Assembly (NCBI RefSeq): GCF_014652815.1
Contig: NZ_BMZN01000004.1
Span: 313,137-377,136, forward strand
DNA length: 64,000 nt
Direction: 5' to 3'
Source: Alcaligenes pakistanensis
GTDB lineage: Bacteria > Pseudomonadota > Gammaproteobacteria > Burkholderiales > Burkholderiaceae_B
Below are positions 34,718-43,734 of the stretch, one piece after another (the first letter of the stretch is position 1; every line of letters begins with the position of its first letter). A program made the translations under genes and the position numbers. The notes below the pieces were generated by a model. It was not told where the DNA came from. It did no database searches and saw only the letters and a list, made by a program, of their open reading frames with translations.

Positions 34718-35725
34718 TTATTCCTGGTTCTTGGCTTGCGCCATTAAAGAAAACTGCGCCGTCTCCTCCATGGGGTCGGCGTGAGAGACAATCGGTTCAC
34801 TAAGAGGTTTGAATCGGGGTGTACTTTGCTGTTGTCGCTGCAATTGCTGCACTTTTTCCTCGCTGGCATTGCCCAAATGGCGGGCCAGTAGCGCAGAAGC
34901 CTGGGCGCGCTCACCTTTTTCCAGTAAATCCAGAATCGCCAGATGCTCCAGACATTGGCGACGGATACGTTCCCGATCCAGGGTTTCCTGATATTCCAGC
35001 AAGCGCCGCAGCTGGTTCTGGCGCGTGACCGTCTGGGCAATAAAACGGTTGCCCGACAAAGAGGCCAAGGCTTCATGGAAAGTGGCATTAGCCTGATACA
35101 TCTCGGCGTGCCCGGCGTGACGCCAGCCTCCGTCGGCCAAGGCTTGTTGTTGCAAGCGCACACGACGCAAGACGGTGGAATCAATCGCGAAATCGGGCAG
35201 CAACATGGCAGCCGGTTCCAGCATCTGGCGCAAGGTATAGCTTTCTTCGCAGGCCTGGGGGCCATCAATCATGGGCAGAAAAGACCAGCCTTTGCTGGCA
35301 CGTTGCTCCATCCAGCCTTCATTGGCCGCACGAGCCAGGACGCGGCGCACACGCTCTCGCGTCAAACCGTAACGACGCATGGCGTCGTTTTCCGACAAGG
35401 TGTCACCCCAAATGCCAGAAAGCTTGTCGCGCGCCAGTTGCAGATAAATCTGATCGTCCTGGCTGGTGCCCAGTTCTTCTTCAATAACCCCTAACTGATC
35501 AGCCCCCTTCAGCAGGAACAGACCACGCCGAGGTGGCTGCGCACCCACAATGCCTTTTTCTGCCAGATACGCCAACGCACCCCGTATGGGCGAGCGCGAA
35601 GCGCCCAGCGCTTGGGCCAGCGATTGTTCCGTCAAATGATGCCCGGCCTGCAAATGCCCTGCTCGCACGTAATCCAGCAGGCGATGCGCCAGGGTGACAT
35701 GCAAAGAATTGGATTGGCTTTTCAT
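34718..35725 (-). CDS. GntR family regulator with two winged-helix domains and an FCD domain
   Basis: A 335-residue regulator. Residues about 8-70 are a GntR winged helix (LTEQSLAQALGASRSPIRGALAYLAEKG). Residues about 92-150 read as a second one (DTLSENDAMRRYGLTRERVRRVLARAANEGWMEQ), and residues about 155-280 are an FCD ligand-binding helical bundle (ANATFHEALASLSGNRFI). One HTH is the norm in this family. It is divergent from the aconitase gene and overlaps the prpF-like gene's leader, so it likely controls both through operators at 35767-35801. Upstream in-frame Met codons precede the first HTH without cause. Confidence 0.9.
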   Translation of the reverse strand: MKSQSNSLHVTLAHRLLDYVRAGHLQAGHHLTEQSLAQALGASRSPIRGALAYLAEKGIVGAQPPRRGLFLLKGADQLGVIEEELGTSQDDQIYLQLARDKLSGIWGDTLSENDAMRRYGLTRERVRRVLARAANEGWMEQRASKGWSFLPMIDGPQACEESYTLRQMLEPAAMLLPDFAIDSTVLRRVRLQQQALADGGWRHAGHAEMYQANATFHEALASLSGNRFIAQTVTRQNQLRRLLEYQETLDRERIRRQCLEHLAILDLLEKGERAQASALLARHLGNASEEKVQQLQRQQQSTPRFKPLSEPIVSHADPMEETAQFSLMAQAKNQE

Positions 35726-35766
35726 GCCGACATTCCTAAAAATCGAAGCGATCTTGGATCGTTTTA

Positions 35767-35781
35767 TTGTATTATATACAA
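35767..35781. promoter_or_regulatory. Candidate GntR operator 1
   Basis: TTGTAT-TAT-ATACAA, a perfect palindrome of 6-bp arms, in the 170-bp divergent region between the GntR gene and the aconitase gene. A/T-rich palindromes with TTGTATAC cores are typical of FadR/FCD-type sites. Confidence 0.5.
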
Positions 35782-35788
35782 ACAAAAT

Positions 35789-35801
35789 ACAATTCAATTG
35801 T
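35789..35801. promoter_or_regulatory. Candidate GntR operator 2
   Basis: ACAATT-C-AATTGT, a perfect palindrome eight bases from the first one. The pair could be bound by the two DNA-binding domains of one regulator, or by two dimers. Confidence 0.4.
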
Positions 35802-35895
35802 TTTATCAAGGCTCCAGACGCATAATTTTATTGATTATTCTCGCTAAGGTCGGCGCCCCCTTCCCAGCTTCTTTATTACGGATGAATCGTTTGCC

Positions 35896-38565
35896 ATGTC
35901 TCAGTCTCTTGCCCTAGAAACGCTCTCCCTGAACGGACGTTCCATGCGTTACGTTCCTATCGCAGACATACCCGGTCTTGAAACCCTGCCGTATTCGCTG
36001 CGTGTTCTGCTGGAAAACCTCTGTCGTCAAAAGGCCGTGCGTCACGCTGATGTGGATCAGGAAATTGATTCCCTGCTTCAGCGTAAGGTGGGCGACGGCA
36101 TTACCTTTTATCCTGCCCGCGTTTTTGGTCAGGACATTCTGGGTCTGGTGATGCTGCTGGACATGGCCGCCCTGCGTGAAGGCGTACAAGCCGCCGGTGG
36201 TGACGCTAGCCGTGTGCGCCCACAAGTGCCTATCGACGTGATTATTGACCACTCTTTGCAGGTGGACAGCTGGGCCAACCCGAAAGCCGCCGACGTTAAC
36301 CTGGCGCGCGAATACCAACGTAATGGCGAACGTTTTGCCTTCTTACGCTGGTGTTCCAGCAACTTTGACGGCGTGAAAGTTGTGCCGCCCGGCAAAGGTA
36401 TCATGCACCAATTGCACATTGAGCATATTGGTCAGGTGGTCTGGACCGAAGAAGGCAAGGACGTGGACCTGATCTACCCCGACAGCTGTGTGGGCACCGA
36501 CAGCCACACACCGATGGTGAACGGCCTGGGCATTCTGGGCTGGGGTGTAGGCGGTATTGAAGCCGAAGCGGTGATGGTGGGCCTGCCCGTCGCCATCGCC
36601 CTGCCTGCCGTGGTCGGTATCGAGCTGACCGGCAAGATGAATGACGGCGTGCTGCCAACTGACTTGGTCTTGGTCATTACCCAAAAACTGCGCGAAATGG
36701 GTGTGGTCGGCAAGTTTGTAGAGTTCTTCGGCCCCAGCGTGGACGAGCTGTCCCTGGGCGACCGCGGCATGATTGCCAATATGGCCCCCGAGTACGGCGC
36801 CACTGCCGTGTTCTTCCCCATTGACGATGCTGCCCTGCACTACATGCACATGACAGGCCGTCCGCAAGAGCAAATTGATCTGGTCGAGCAATACAGCAAG
36901 GTTCAAAAGCTGTGGCGCGACCCTGCTGCTCCCGCGCCGGTGTACGACACGGTGCTGAAGCTGGATCTGAGCAGCATCAAGCCAAGTCTGGCCGGCCCCA
37001 GCAATCCTGAAGACCATCTGGATCTGGATACTGCTGCCCAATCCTTCCCTGCTCATCATCAAAAAATTGCTGGCCGTCCCTACGACCCGCAACGTGCCGT
37101 ACCCGTGGAAGGCGAAGACTTTGTGCTGAATGATGGCGACGTTGTTATTGCCGCCATTACTTCCTGTACCAACACCGCTAACCCCGCCAATATGATGGCT
37201 GCTGGTCTGCTGGCGCGGAATGCCGTGGCTCGTGGCCTGCGCAGCAAGCCTTGGGTCAAGACTTCGCTGGTGCCGGGCAGCCAGGTAACCGCTGACGTGC
37301 TGGAACGCGCCCAACTGCAAGACGATCTGGACGTATTGGGTTTCAACATCGCCGGTTTTGGTTGCACCACATGTAATGGTGGTTCGGGCCCCTTGCCTGC
37401 CAATATCGTCAACGCGATCGAGTCGGAAAAACTGATTGCCACCGCCGTCTTGTCGGGCAACCGCAACTTTGAAGGCCGTATCCACGCCAACGTACGTGCG
37501 GCTTACCTGGCCTCCCCGGCTCTGGTCGTGGCCTACGCCTTGGCAGGTAACCTGAATGTGGACCTGACCCGGGACTCGCTGGGCCAGGATCAGGACGGCA
37601 AGGATGTGTACTTAAGCGACATCTGGCCCAAATCGGCTGAAGTCCAAACGGCCATCCACGGCGCTTACGAGCGTGACCTGTTCATCGAACGTTATGCCGA
37701 GCTGTACGACGGCGGCGAACCTTGGGATGCGCTGGCCCGCGAAAGCAATGGCGGCCACTACCCATGGGAAGCCGATAGCACCTACATCCGTAAACCGCCT
37801 TACTTTGATGGCTTGCAGCGCGAACCTGCCCCTGTGACCAACCTGCGCGGCATGCGTCCACTGGCCATTTTGGGTGACTCCATCACCACCGATCACATCT
37901 CGCCATCGGGTTCGATCAGCCTGGGTACGCCTGCGGCCGACTTCCTGCTGTCCAAGGGTGTAGAACAGAAAGACTTCAACAACTACACCACCCGCCGCGC
38001 CAACCACGAAGTAGTCAAACGTGCGACCTTCGCCAACATCCGTCTGCGCAACAAGATTGTTCCCGGCGTGGAAGGCGGTGTCACCAAAGTGATGCCTGAA
38101 GGCGAAGTGATGCGTATTTTTGAAGCGGCCCAGGTTTATCAGGAACGACAGGTTCCCTTGCTGGTGATTGCCGGCAAGAACTACGGTTGCGGCTCCTCGC
38201 GTGACTCGGCCGCCAAAGGCCCGGCTCTGCTGGGCGTGAAAGCGGTAGTTGCCGAAGGCTTTGAGCGCATTCACCGCACCAATCTGGTGGGCATGGGTGT
38301 ACTGCCCCTGCAATTCCAGGACGGCACCAATGCCGACACGTTGGGCCTGGATGGTACAGAAACCTTTGGAGTGAATGGTCTGGAAGAAAACCTAGGCGTA
38401 CGCTCCCAAGCCGAGCTGATCATCCAACGTCTGGATGGCAGCACACAGTCTGTGCCTGTGATTGTGCGCCTGGATACGGTCGAGGACATGGAGTACTGGC
38501 GTCATGGCGGCATCCTGCCACGCGTCTGGCGCTCGTATCTGGAGAACTCAACCTGTACAGGTTGA
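35896..38565 (+). CDS. Aconitate hydratase family protein (AcnA/AcnD-like)
   Basis: An 889-residue [4Fe-4S] hydro-lyase. The cluster cysteines are in ITSCTNTANPANM and FGCTTCNGGSGPLP. The swivel domain has HISPSGSISLGTPAADFLL and the substrate-Arg/Ser loop GSSRDSAAKGPALLGVKAVVAEGFERIHR. It has AcnA-type traits (FDGVKVVPPGKGIMHQ and YPDSCVGTDSHTPMVNGLGILGWGVGGIEAEAVMVG), but the CNGGSG and ATAVLSGNRNFEGRIH region resembles AcnD. Paired with prpF and GntR, it may act on 2-methylcitrate or another tricarboxylate rather than (or beside) citrate. The ATG is at 35896. Confidence 0.88.
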   Translation: MSQSLALETLSLNGRSMRYVPIADIPGLETLPYSLRVLLENLCRQKAVRHADVDQEIDSLLQRKVGDGITFYPARVFGQDILGLVMLLDMAALREGVQAAGGDASRVRPQVPIDVIIDHSLQVDSWANPKAADVNLAREYQRNGERFAFLRWCSSNFDGVKVVPPGKGIMHQLHIEHIGQVVWTEEGKDVDLIYPDSCVGTDSHTPMVNGLGILGWGVGGIEAEAVMVGLPVAIALPAVVGIELTGKMNDGVLPTDLVLVITQKLREMGVVGKFVEFFGPSVDELSLGDRGMIANMAPEYGATAVFFPIDDAALHYMHMTGRPQEQIDLVEQYSKVQKLWRDPAAPAPVYDTVLKLDLSSIKPSLAGPSNPEDHLDLDTAAQSFPAHHQKIAGRPYDPQRAVPVEGEDFVLNDGDVVIAAITSCTNTANPANMMAAGLLARNAVARGLRSKPWVKTSLVPGSQVTADVLERAQLQDDLDVLGFNIAGFGCTTCNGGSGPLPANIVNAIESEKLIATAVLSGNRNFEGRIHANVRAAYLASPALVVAYALAGNLNVDLTRDSLGQDQDGKDVYLSDIWPKSAEVQTAIHGAYERDLFIERYAELYDGGEPWDALARESNGGHYPWEADSTYIRKPPYFDGLQREPAPVTNLRGMRPLAILGDSITTDHISPSGSISLGTPAADFLLSKGVEQKDFNNYTTRRANHEVVKRATFANIRLRNKIVPGVEGGVTKVMPEGEVMRIFEAAQVYQERQVPLLVIAGKNYGCGSSRDSAAKGPALLGVKAVVAEGFERIHRTNLVGMGVLPLQFQDGTNADTLGLDGTETFGVNGLEENLGVRSQAELIIQRLDGSTQSVPVIVRLDTVEDMEYWRHGGILPRVWRSYLENSTCTG

Positions 38566-38588
38566 GTCTATCCCGCTAGTTAGCCGTT

Positions 38589-39119
38589 TCAAACGCCAGG
38601 GTTCACGCCCTGGCGTTCTTGTTTGGCCAGGCGCAGCCAATGCTCGATCCGACCTAAAGCGTAGTGCGCACTTTGTTGACGAATCTGCTCACGGGTACCC
38701 GCAAACACAATGGTTTCGGTATAGATTACCAAGGGATCGAACCTATCTTGCGGCTTGAACAGCCAGGCAAAACATTGTGTTCCGGCCGGAATTTGCGGCT
38801 CGGCAATATCATCGGCTACGCCTGTATTCGCAATGATCAGATTGGCTGGAGTCAGTTCGGCTGCCCCCTTGGCCATTGCCCTGGCTACGGCCTCACTGCA
38901 TAAATTATTTTCCGCCAGCACCCTTTGCTCCACGCCCAGGCAGCGGTACTTGGCCTGCGGTGAATACGTCACAAAAGCACAATCCAGCACAGCGGCAGCG
39001 CCCTCCTGATCAGCCAGGGTAGAGGCAATCAAACCCGCCGTACATGATTCGGCCGTTGCCAGCGTCAGTTTGGCCTCGCTCATAGTCTTAACCAGGCTAG
39101 CCAGATCCACATCATTCAT
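38589..39119 (-). CDS. CinA C-terminal family amidohydrolase (PncC-like)
   Basis: A 176-residue protein of the nicotinamide-nucleotide amidohydrolase (PncC/CinA-C) family, which deamidates NMN in NAD recycling. It has ATAESCTAGLIASTLADQEGAAAVLDCAFVTYSPQAK and NTGVADDIAEPQIPAGTQCFAW, the usual catalytic Ser and Lys regions. The stand-alone size is that of PncC. The ribosome-binding site is GGAGG with seven bases to ATG. Its last codons form the hairpin that terminates the convergent aconitase gene. The motif around GVADDIAEPQ differs from the common G-I-A-G-P, a small variation. Confidence 0.83.
   Translation of the reverse strand: MNDVDLASLVKTMSEAKLTLATAESCTAGLIASTLADQEGAAAVLDCAFVTYSPQAKYRCLGVEQRVLAENNLCSEAVARAMAKGAAELTPANLIIANTGVADDIAEPQIPAGTQCFAWLFKPQDRFDPLVIYTETIVFAGTREQIRQQSAHYALGRIEHWLRLAKQERQGVNPGV
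38592..38624 (+). terminator. Terminator of the aconitase gene inside the convergent gene's 3' end
   Basis: AACGCCAGGG-TTCACG-CCCTGGCGTT followed by CTTGTTT. It sits within the coding end of the PncC-like gene. Confidence 0.7.
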
Positions 39120-39246
39120 GACAGACCCTCCTTATTGATAAAACAAGGACGGTTTATTCAAACATAAAGAAAAACGACGGGAAACCAGATTGGGGGTTCT
39201 CTCACCATCTGCAACATGCGCTTACGCAGCTCTGGGCACATCAGGT

Positions 39247-39711
39247 TCAGTCCCCAAACAAGCTGGACATATCCGTTGCCTCCAGCCCCAGATTGTTGGC
39301 CAGCGCATCAAAGCAACGCAAGGCGGCTTCTATATCTTGTTCGGCAATGCCCTTAAACAAAGGGGCGCGAGACTGGCGCAACAATTCCAATAACCGCTCG
39401 TGAAAGTCACGCCCTTTTTCTGTCAGGGACAACAAACGCGCCCGCTTGTCTTGCTCGTCAGGCAGGCGTTCCAGCAAGCCACCGGATTCCAGCTGATCGA
39501 TCAGACGCACCAAGGTTGGCCCTTCCAGGCGCATCATGCGCGCCAATTGCCCCTGCCGTATGGGTTCACCCAACTGCGCCAGATAACGGATAGGTAAGAT
39601 GGTGGCTTCGGAGACGCCATAACGCACCAAAGTCTGATCCAATTCACGACGATACAGACGTGCCAGCACAATCATGGACAAGCCAAACCGTTCATAAAGT
39701 TGGTGATTCAT
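39247..39711 (-). CDS. MarR family transcriptional regulator
   Basis: A 154-residue winged-helix repressor. The DNA-binding part is QGQLARMMRLEGPTLVRLIDQLESGGLLERLPDEQDKRARLLSLTEKG (residues about 55-103), the D-x-R-D-x-R-type wing being DEQDKRAR. It is the second gene of a two-gene operon: its ATG overlaps the FUSC gene's stop by one base. It probably represses itself and the pump via the perfect palindrome at 41665-41695. The inducing ligand is probably a phenolic or aromatic acid. Confidence 0.92.
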   Translation of the reverse strand: MNHQLYERFGLSMIVLARLYRRELDQTLVRYGVSEATILPIRYLAQLGEPIRQGQLARMMRLEGPTLVRLIDQLESGGLLERLPDEQDKRARLLSLTEKGRDFHERLLELLRQSRAPLFKGIAEQDIEAALRCFDALANNLGLEATDMSSLFGD

Positions 39712-41630
39712 CAGGAGGTCTCCACAGCACGAGGCATCGCATTAGGCGGGTAAGCATAAACCAAAACGGCGTGCGCTCCCTGCAAGGACTGCGCCACATC
39801 CAGAATCGCCTGTGCCAGAACCGTATCGGCACAAGACTGGCTGATGCGCTGCAATTGCTGGGCCAGTTCCTGCGGCTGGTGCTCAAACCCTTCCAGCAAT
39901 TCGCAGACTAAACGTACACAAGCCTGCTGCTCCGATCCACGTTTCGCCAAACGCTTCAAAGCCACCACGCCATGTCCCAGATTGATGAGCGACAACAGCC
40001 CTTGGGGCGTTTGCTCCCCCATCCAATGCAGCAGACGCACCCATTGCCGGGCGACACGTCCACGCCATACCCGGAACAAGCGTGGGCGAGAACGGCGTAT
40101 CAAGGGATAAATCTCGCGCACCACACGCCGCACCAAAGCCTGCCCACGCGGATGAGTGCGCCGTGGCAGTAGAAAGAAAGCGCTGCAAACTACTGCTGAA
40201 CCTGCCAGTAAAGGCAGAGACTGCTTCATGATGATGGGCCAGCTGACCGCCGCCATACCCGCCTGACTGGCCAATTGAAAACACATATTGGCATCCAGCG
40301 CCCAGGCCGACGTCGGTCGGTTAGCGCGCAACAAACCACCAATCACCAAAAATGGCAGTACGGAGGCGATGACCTCCCAATCTGTCACTAGATACCCCTG
40401 GATCACGTAACGATAAAAACTGGCCACCAGTACCCCCACTGCGATGCCGGTAAACATGGTTCGACTCATCAATTGTGGCCGCGGCATGGAACCCAGGATG
40501 ATGGAGAAGGTACACACACCGATTGCCATCAGCTCCAGCGCCGGACTAGCTAAAGCGTAGGCAATGCCGCCGGCACTAAAGGCCGCCAAGCCGCTGATCA
40601 GGCCGGTCCGTGTTGCCAATGGCCAATCAACAGAAATAGCCGGAATGGTCAGAAAACGATGGCGGCCACGTCGGGCGGGCGCACGGGCCGCAAACAAACC
40701 CTCTTCTGCTCTTTGAATTTGCCCCATGGCACGGCGCAAACGCGCCAGGCTGATTTGCCCCTCTTGTCGAACAGCAACTTTTCTTAGCACCCTTAAGGGC
40801 TGGCCGTCTTGCAGGCGCTGGGCTTGTTCCAGTACTGCTCGCTCATAGTCTGCTGCAGGCGCCAGCCCCCTTTCTCTTTGGCGCACAATCACTTCGCTGG
40901 CGGCCAGAAGTTCGATCACTGCATACAAAAACGCATCTACATAGGGCAAGCGGCGATAGGCGTCCCAAGAACCCGCGGCCAGAAGGCGGGCCTGCGAGTC
41001 CAAATCTACGATTTCCTGTCGAATCCGACGAAATAAAGCTAGATCTGGCTGGTCGTAAGATGGCCCCAAGGCCTGCGCGGCCAGACCTAAGGCATCAGCC
41101 GCCAGAACCCGCACCCGTTCGTAATAATGCTTGCGCTGACTGCGCGGTGTGGTCCGGGAGCACAGCAAGGTCGTGACCAAGACCCCGATCAAGGTGCACT
41201 CCACCCGCGACAAAGCCAGATCCAAAGACGCATCCGGAGTCAACACAGAAGGCAAGACCACGACGCCTATCGTAATTCCCGCCAGCATGGGCAAGTAGGA
41301 CAAGGCACCGCGAAACACATGCGTCAACGCTGAGGCCACACCCACTACCAAGGCCATCCCCAGCAATTGCAGATAAGGGTTGGGCAGATGCAAAAAAGCC
41401 AAACCCAGCCCTGCTCCCACTAGAGTCCCCAGGATTCGCCACAAGGCCCGCTCGTACACCAAACCTCGATAGGCCTGGGACAGCACCCACACGGGCATTG
41501 CCGCCCAAAACGGATTATCAACAGAAAGCAAAACCGCGATGCTGAAAGACAGCCACGCCGCTAAGGCCAAATTCAGGCCATGTAACAGCGCAGGCCGATC
41601 CAACTGGATCAAACGAGCAAAAGCAGACAT
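39711..41630 (-). CDS. FUSC family aromatic-acid exporter-like membrane protein
   Basis: A 639-residue inner-membrane protein: six N-terminal helices (residues about 10-165), a cytoplasmic helical part with many Leu/Arg/Gln, then five or six more helices (about 345-490) and a soluble tail. It carries AAMPVWVLSQAYRGLVYERALWRILGTLVGAGLG, the FUSC motif found in AaeB and YccS. It lacks a partner membrane-fusion gene here; only a MarR regulator follows. Probable role: proton-driven export of aromatic acids or drugs. A perfect palindrome lies 35 bp upstream of the start. Confidence 0.86.
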   Translation of the reverse strand: MSAFARLIQLDRPALLHGLNLALAAWLSFSIAVLLSVDNPFWAAMPVWVLSQAYRGLVYERALWRILGTLVGAGLGLAFLHLPNPYLQLLGMALVVGVASALTHVFRGALSYLPMLAGITIGVVVLPSVLTPDASLDLALSRVECTLIGVLVTTLLCSRTTPRSQRKHYYERVRVLAADALGLAAQALGPSYDQPDLALFRRIRQEIVDLDSQARLLAAGSWDAYRRLPYVDAFLYAVIELLAASEVIVRQRERGLAPAADYERAVLEQAQRLQDGQPLRVLRKVAVRQEGQISLARLRRAMGQIQRAEEGLFAARAPARRGRHRFLTIPAISVDWPLATRTGLISGLAAFSAGGIAYALASPALELMAIGVCTFSIILGSMPRPQLMSRTMFTGIAVGVLVASFYRYVIQGYLVTDWEVIASVLPFLVIGGLLRANRPTSAWALDANMCFQLASQAGMAAVSWPIIMKQSLPLLAGSAVVCSAFFLLPRRTHPRGQALVRRVVREIYPLIRRSRPRLFRVWRGRVARQWVRLLHWMGEQTPQGLLSLINLGHGVVALKRLAKRGSEQQACVRLVCELLEGFEHQPQELAQQLQRISQSCADTVLAQAILDVAQSLQGAHAVLVYAYPPNAMPRAVETS

Positions 41631-42003
41631 AAGGGAAAGGAAACAGAATAGAGGCTAAAACATGATTATATAGATAGCTTACCTATCTATATAATTACAG
41701 GCAGCTTAATGTCATTTTTGCCGCAGCCTGCGGCGAGCCCGCTCTATTCGTGTGCTTCAAGAAAAAAACGGCCTGAATGCTGCGTCGCAGCAGGATCACC
41801 GCTTTCTACCTATCTTGAATAGTTAAACAATCCAAGCCTGATTCATGCTTGTCGAGTTACAGAACCTTTCATTGTTAGTTTTCATAAACTATCCGCCACC
41901 AAGCATGGTCAAACCGTACGGCCCCGTTCTATGATGTTGGCATCCTGATGGGCGGGTACCCGAAATCCTGCTCCATCACCCCGTTTTCTTGGCAGGAGTC
42001 ATT
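41631..42003. other. Divergent intergenic region with operator and hairpins
   Basis: 373 bp without a gene between the FUSC operon and the GltB-like gene. It contains the MarR-type operator (41665-41695), a small hairpin GCCGCA/TGCGGC near 41720 and a palindrome TGCTGCG-T-CGCAGCA near 41780. The GltB-like gene has GGAG six bases before its ATG. Nothing else recognised. Confidence 0.6.
41665..41695. promoter_or_regulatory. Perfect palindrome, likely MarR operator
   Basis: ATTATATAGATAG-CTTAC-CTATCTATATAAT: two 13-bp perfect arms around five bases, 35 bp before the FUSC start. The left arm, read on the minus strand, ends in a TATAAT that could be the -10 element of the FUSC-MarR operon, so binding would block the promoter. 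Confidence 0.75.
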
Positions 42004-43710
42004 ATGCAAAAGTGGCTGACACGCTACACCGCCTTCTACATCATCATCGGCCTGACCGCCCTTTTCTTGCTGCTCTCTCTATTTAGAAGCGCAAGCTGGC
42101 TATGGCTGGCGATACCGGGGCTGGCCCTGTGCGTGCAAGGCCTGGTGGACATCACCCAGACTCGACACGCCATTCGCCGAAACTACCCCGTTATCGGTAA
42201 TTTGCGCTTTATTTTCGAGGCCATCCGCCCCGAAATCCGCCAGTACTTTCTGGAAAGCGACGCACAGCAACTGCCCTTCTCGCGGGCTGATCGCTCTTTG
42301 GTTTACCAGCGCGCCAAGCAACAAATCGACAAGCAACCTTTTGGTACCCATCAAGAGGTCTATAACAATGGCTACGAGTGGATCAACCACTCCATGACGC
42401 CTACCCATATCAAGAACTCACAGTTCCGCATTGATGTGGGCGGGCCGGACTGTACCCAGCCTTATTCCTTGTCGGTATTGAACATTTCAGCCATGAGTTT
42501 TGGGGCGCTGTCGGCCAACGCCGTGCTGGCCCTGAACAAGGGCGCCAAAATGGGTAATTTTGCGCATGACACCGGCGAAGGCGGCATCAGCACCTATCAC
42601 CTGCGCCACGGTGGGGATCTAATTTGGAATATCGGCTCGGGTTACTTTGGTTGCCGCGATGAACACGGCAACTTTTCGCCTGAACGTTTTGCCGAGCGTG
42701 CCACCCAGGATCACGTCAAGATGATTGAAATCAAGCTGTCGCAAGGGGCCAAACCCGGCCACGGCGGCATCTTGCCCGGCACCAAGGTTTCAGCAGAAAT
42801 TGCCCTGGCACGGGGGGTGCCCGAGGGTGTGGACTGTAACTCGCCCCCTAGCCATAGCGCTTTTCGCACACCGGTTGAATTGCTGGAATTCGTGGCCAAA
42901 CTGCGCACCTTGTCCGGCGGCAAACCCGTGGGTTTCAAGCTCTGTATTGGCCATGCCTGGGAATGGTTTGCCATTGCCAAGGCCATGCTGAAAACCGGCA
43001 TCACCCCCGACTTTATTGTGATTGATGGCGCGGAAGGCGGCACCGGTGCCGCTCCGGTCGAATTCATCGATCACGTGGGCACACCCTTGCGCGAAGCGCT
43101 GCGTTTGGTACACAACACGCTGGTGGGTATTGGCTTGCGCGAGCAAATCCGTCTGGGCGCATCAGGCAAGATCATCAGTGCCTTTGATATGGCCCGCATC
43201 ATGGCCCTGGGTGCGGACTGGTGTAATAGCGCCCGCGGCTTCATGTTCGCCGTAGGCTGCTTGCAAGCCCAAGCCTGTCATACCGACAAATGCCCGACCG
43301 GCGTTGCGACTCAAGACCCGCAGCGTCAAAAAGCACTGGTGGTGGACGACAAGTCCTTACGGGTGGCCAGCTTCCATGGCAATACCTTGAAAGCGCTGGC
43401 TGAGTTGCTGGGTGCGGCCGGTCTGGAACACCCTGACCAACTCCGCCCTCACCATATTGCCCGCCGCATCAGCAACGGCGAAGTGCGTGTGATGTCGGCC
43501 CTGTTCCCCGATCTGAAAAAAGGCGAGCTGCTGCGCGGTCACTATAGGCAAACTATTTTCCGCGTAGGCTGGCCTATGGCTAATCCCGATTCTTTTGAGC
43601 CGGCTTACAGCCTGAGCAAAGCGTTGTCGCACTTGAATGACGAAGCCGAACCTGACGATATTCTAAAAAAACAGGACGCTGCAGACACGGCAGGCCAAGC
43701 ACTGGCCTAA
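42004..43710 (+). CDS. FMN-binding glutamate-synthase-like protein with N-terminal membrane helices
   Basis: A 568-residue protein. Two hydrophobic segments (about residues 10-50) are followed by the GltB FMN/2-oxoglutarate-domain fold: ISAMSFGALSANAVLALNKGAKMGNFAHDTGEGG, PGHGGILPGTKV, IDGAEGGTGAAP, and the 3Fe-4S cysteines in CLQAQACHTDKCPTGVATQ. It lacks the amidotransferase and C-terminal GXGXG domains of true GltB, so it is one of the archaeal-type/stand-alone homologues (YerD-like). The electron donor is unknown. The start at 42004 has GGAG six bases upstream. Confidence 0.88.
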   Translation: MQKWLTRYTAFYIIIGLTALFLLLSLFRSASWLWLAIPGLALCVQGLVDITQTRHAIRRNYPVIGNLRFIFEAIRPEIRQYFLESDAQQLPFSRADRSLVYQRAKQQIDKQPFGTHQEVYNNGYEWINHSMTPTHIKNSQFRIDVGGPDCTQPYSLSVLNISAMSFGALSANAVLALNKGAKMGNFAHDTGEGGISTYHLRHGGDLIWNIGSGYFGCRDEHGNFSPERFAERATQDHVKMIEIKLSQGAKPGHGGILPGTKVSAEIALARGVPEGVDCNSPPSHSAFRTPVELLEFVAKLRTLSGGKPVGFKLCIGHAWEWFAIAKAMLKTGITPDFIVIDGAEGGTGAAPVEFIDHVGTPLREALRLVHNTLVGIGLREQIRLGASGKIISAFDMARIMALGADWCNSARGFMFAVGCLQAQACHTDKCPTGVATQDPQRQKALVVDDKSLRVASFHGNTLKALAELLGAAGLEHPDQLRPHHIARRISNGEVRVMSALFPDLKKGELLRGHYRQTIFRVGWPMANPDSFEPAYSLSKALSHLNDEAEPDDILKKQDAADTAGQALA

Positions 43711-43734
43711 CGCCTGCAACAGGCGGCAGCTTCC

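Noticed and set aside
36343-37485. 380-codon minus-strand open frame
   Set aside because: It lies opposite the aconitase gene; it is His/Gln-rich, typical of antisense frames in GC-rich genes.
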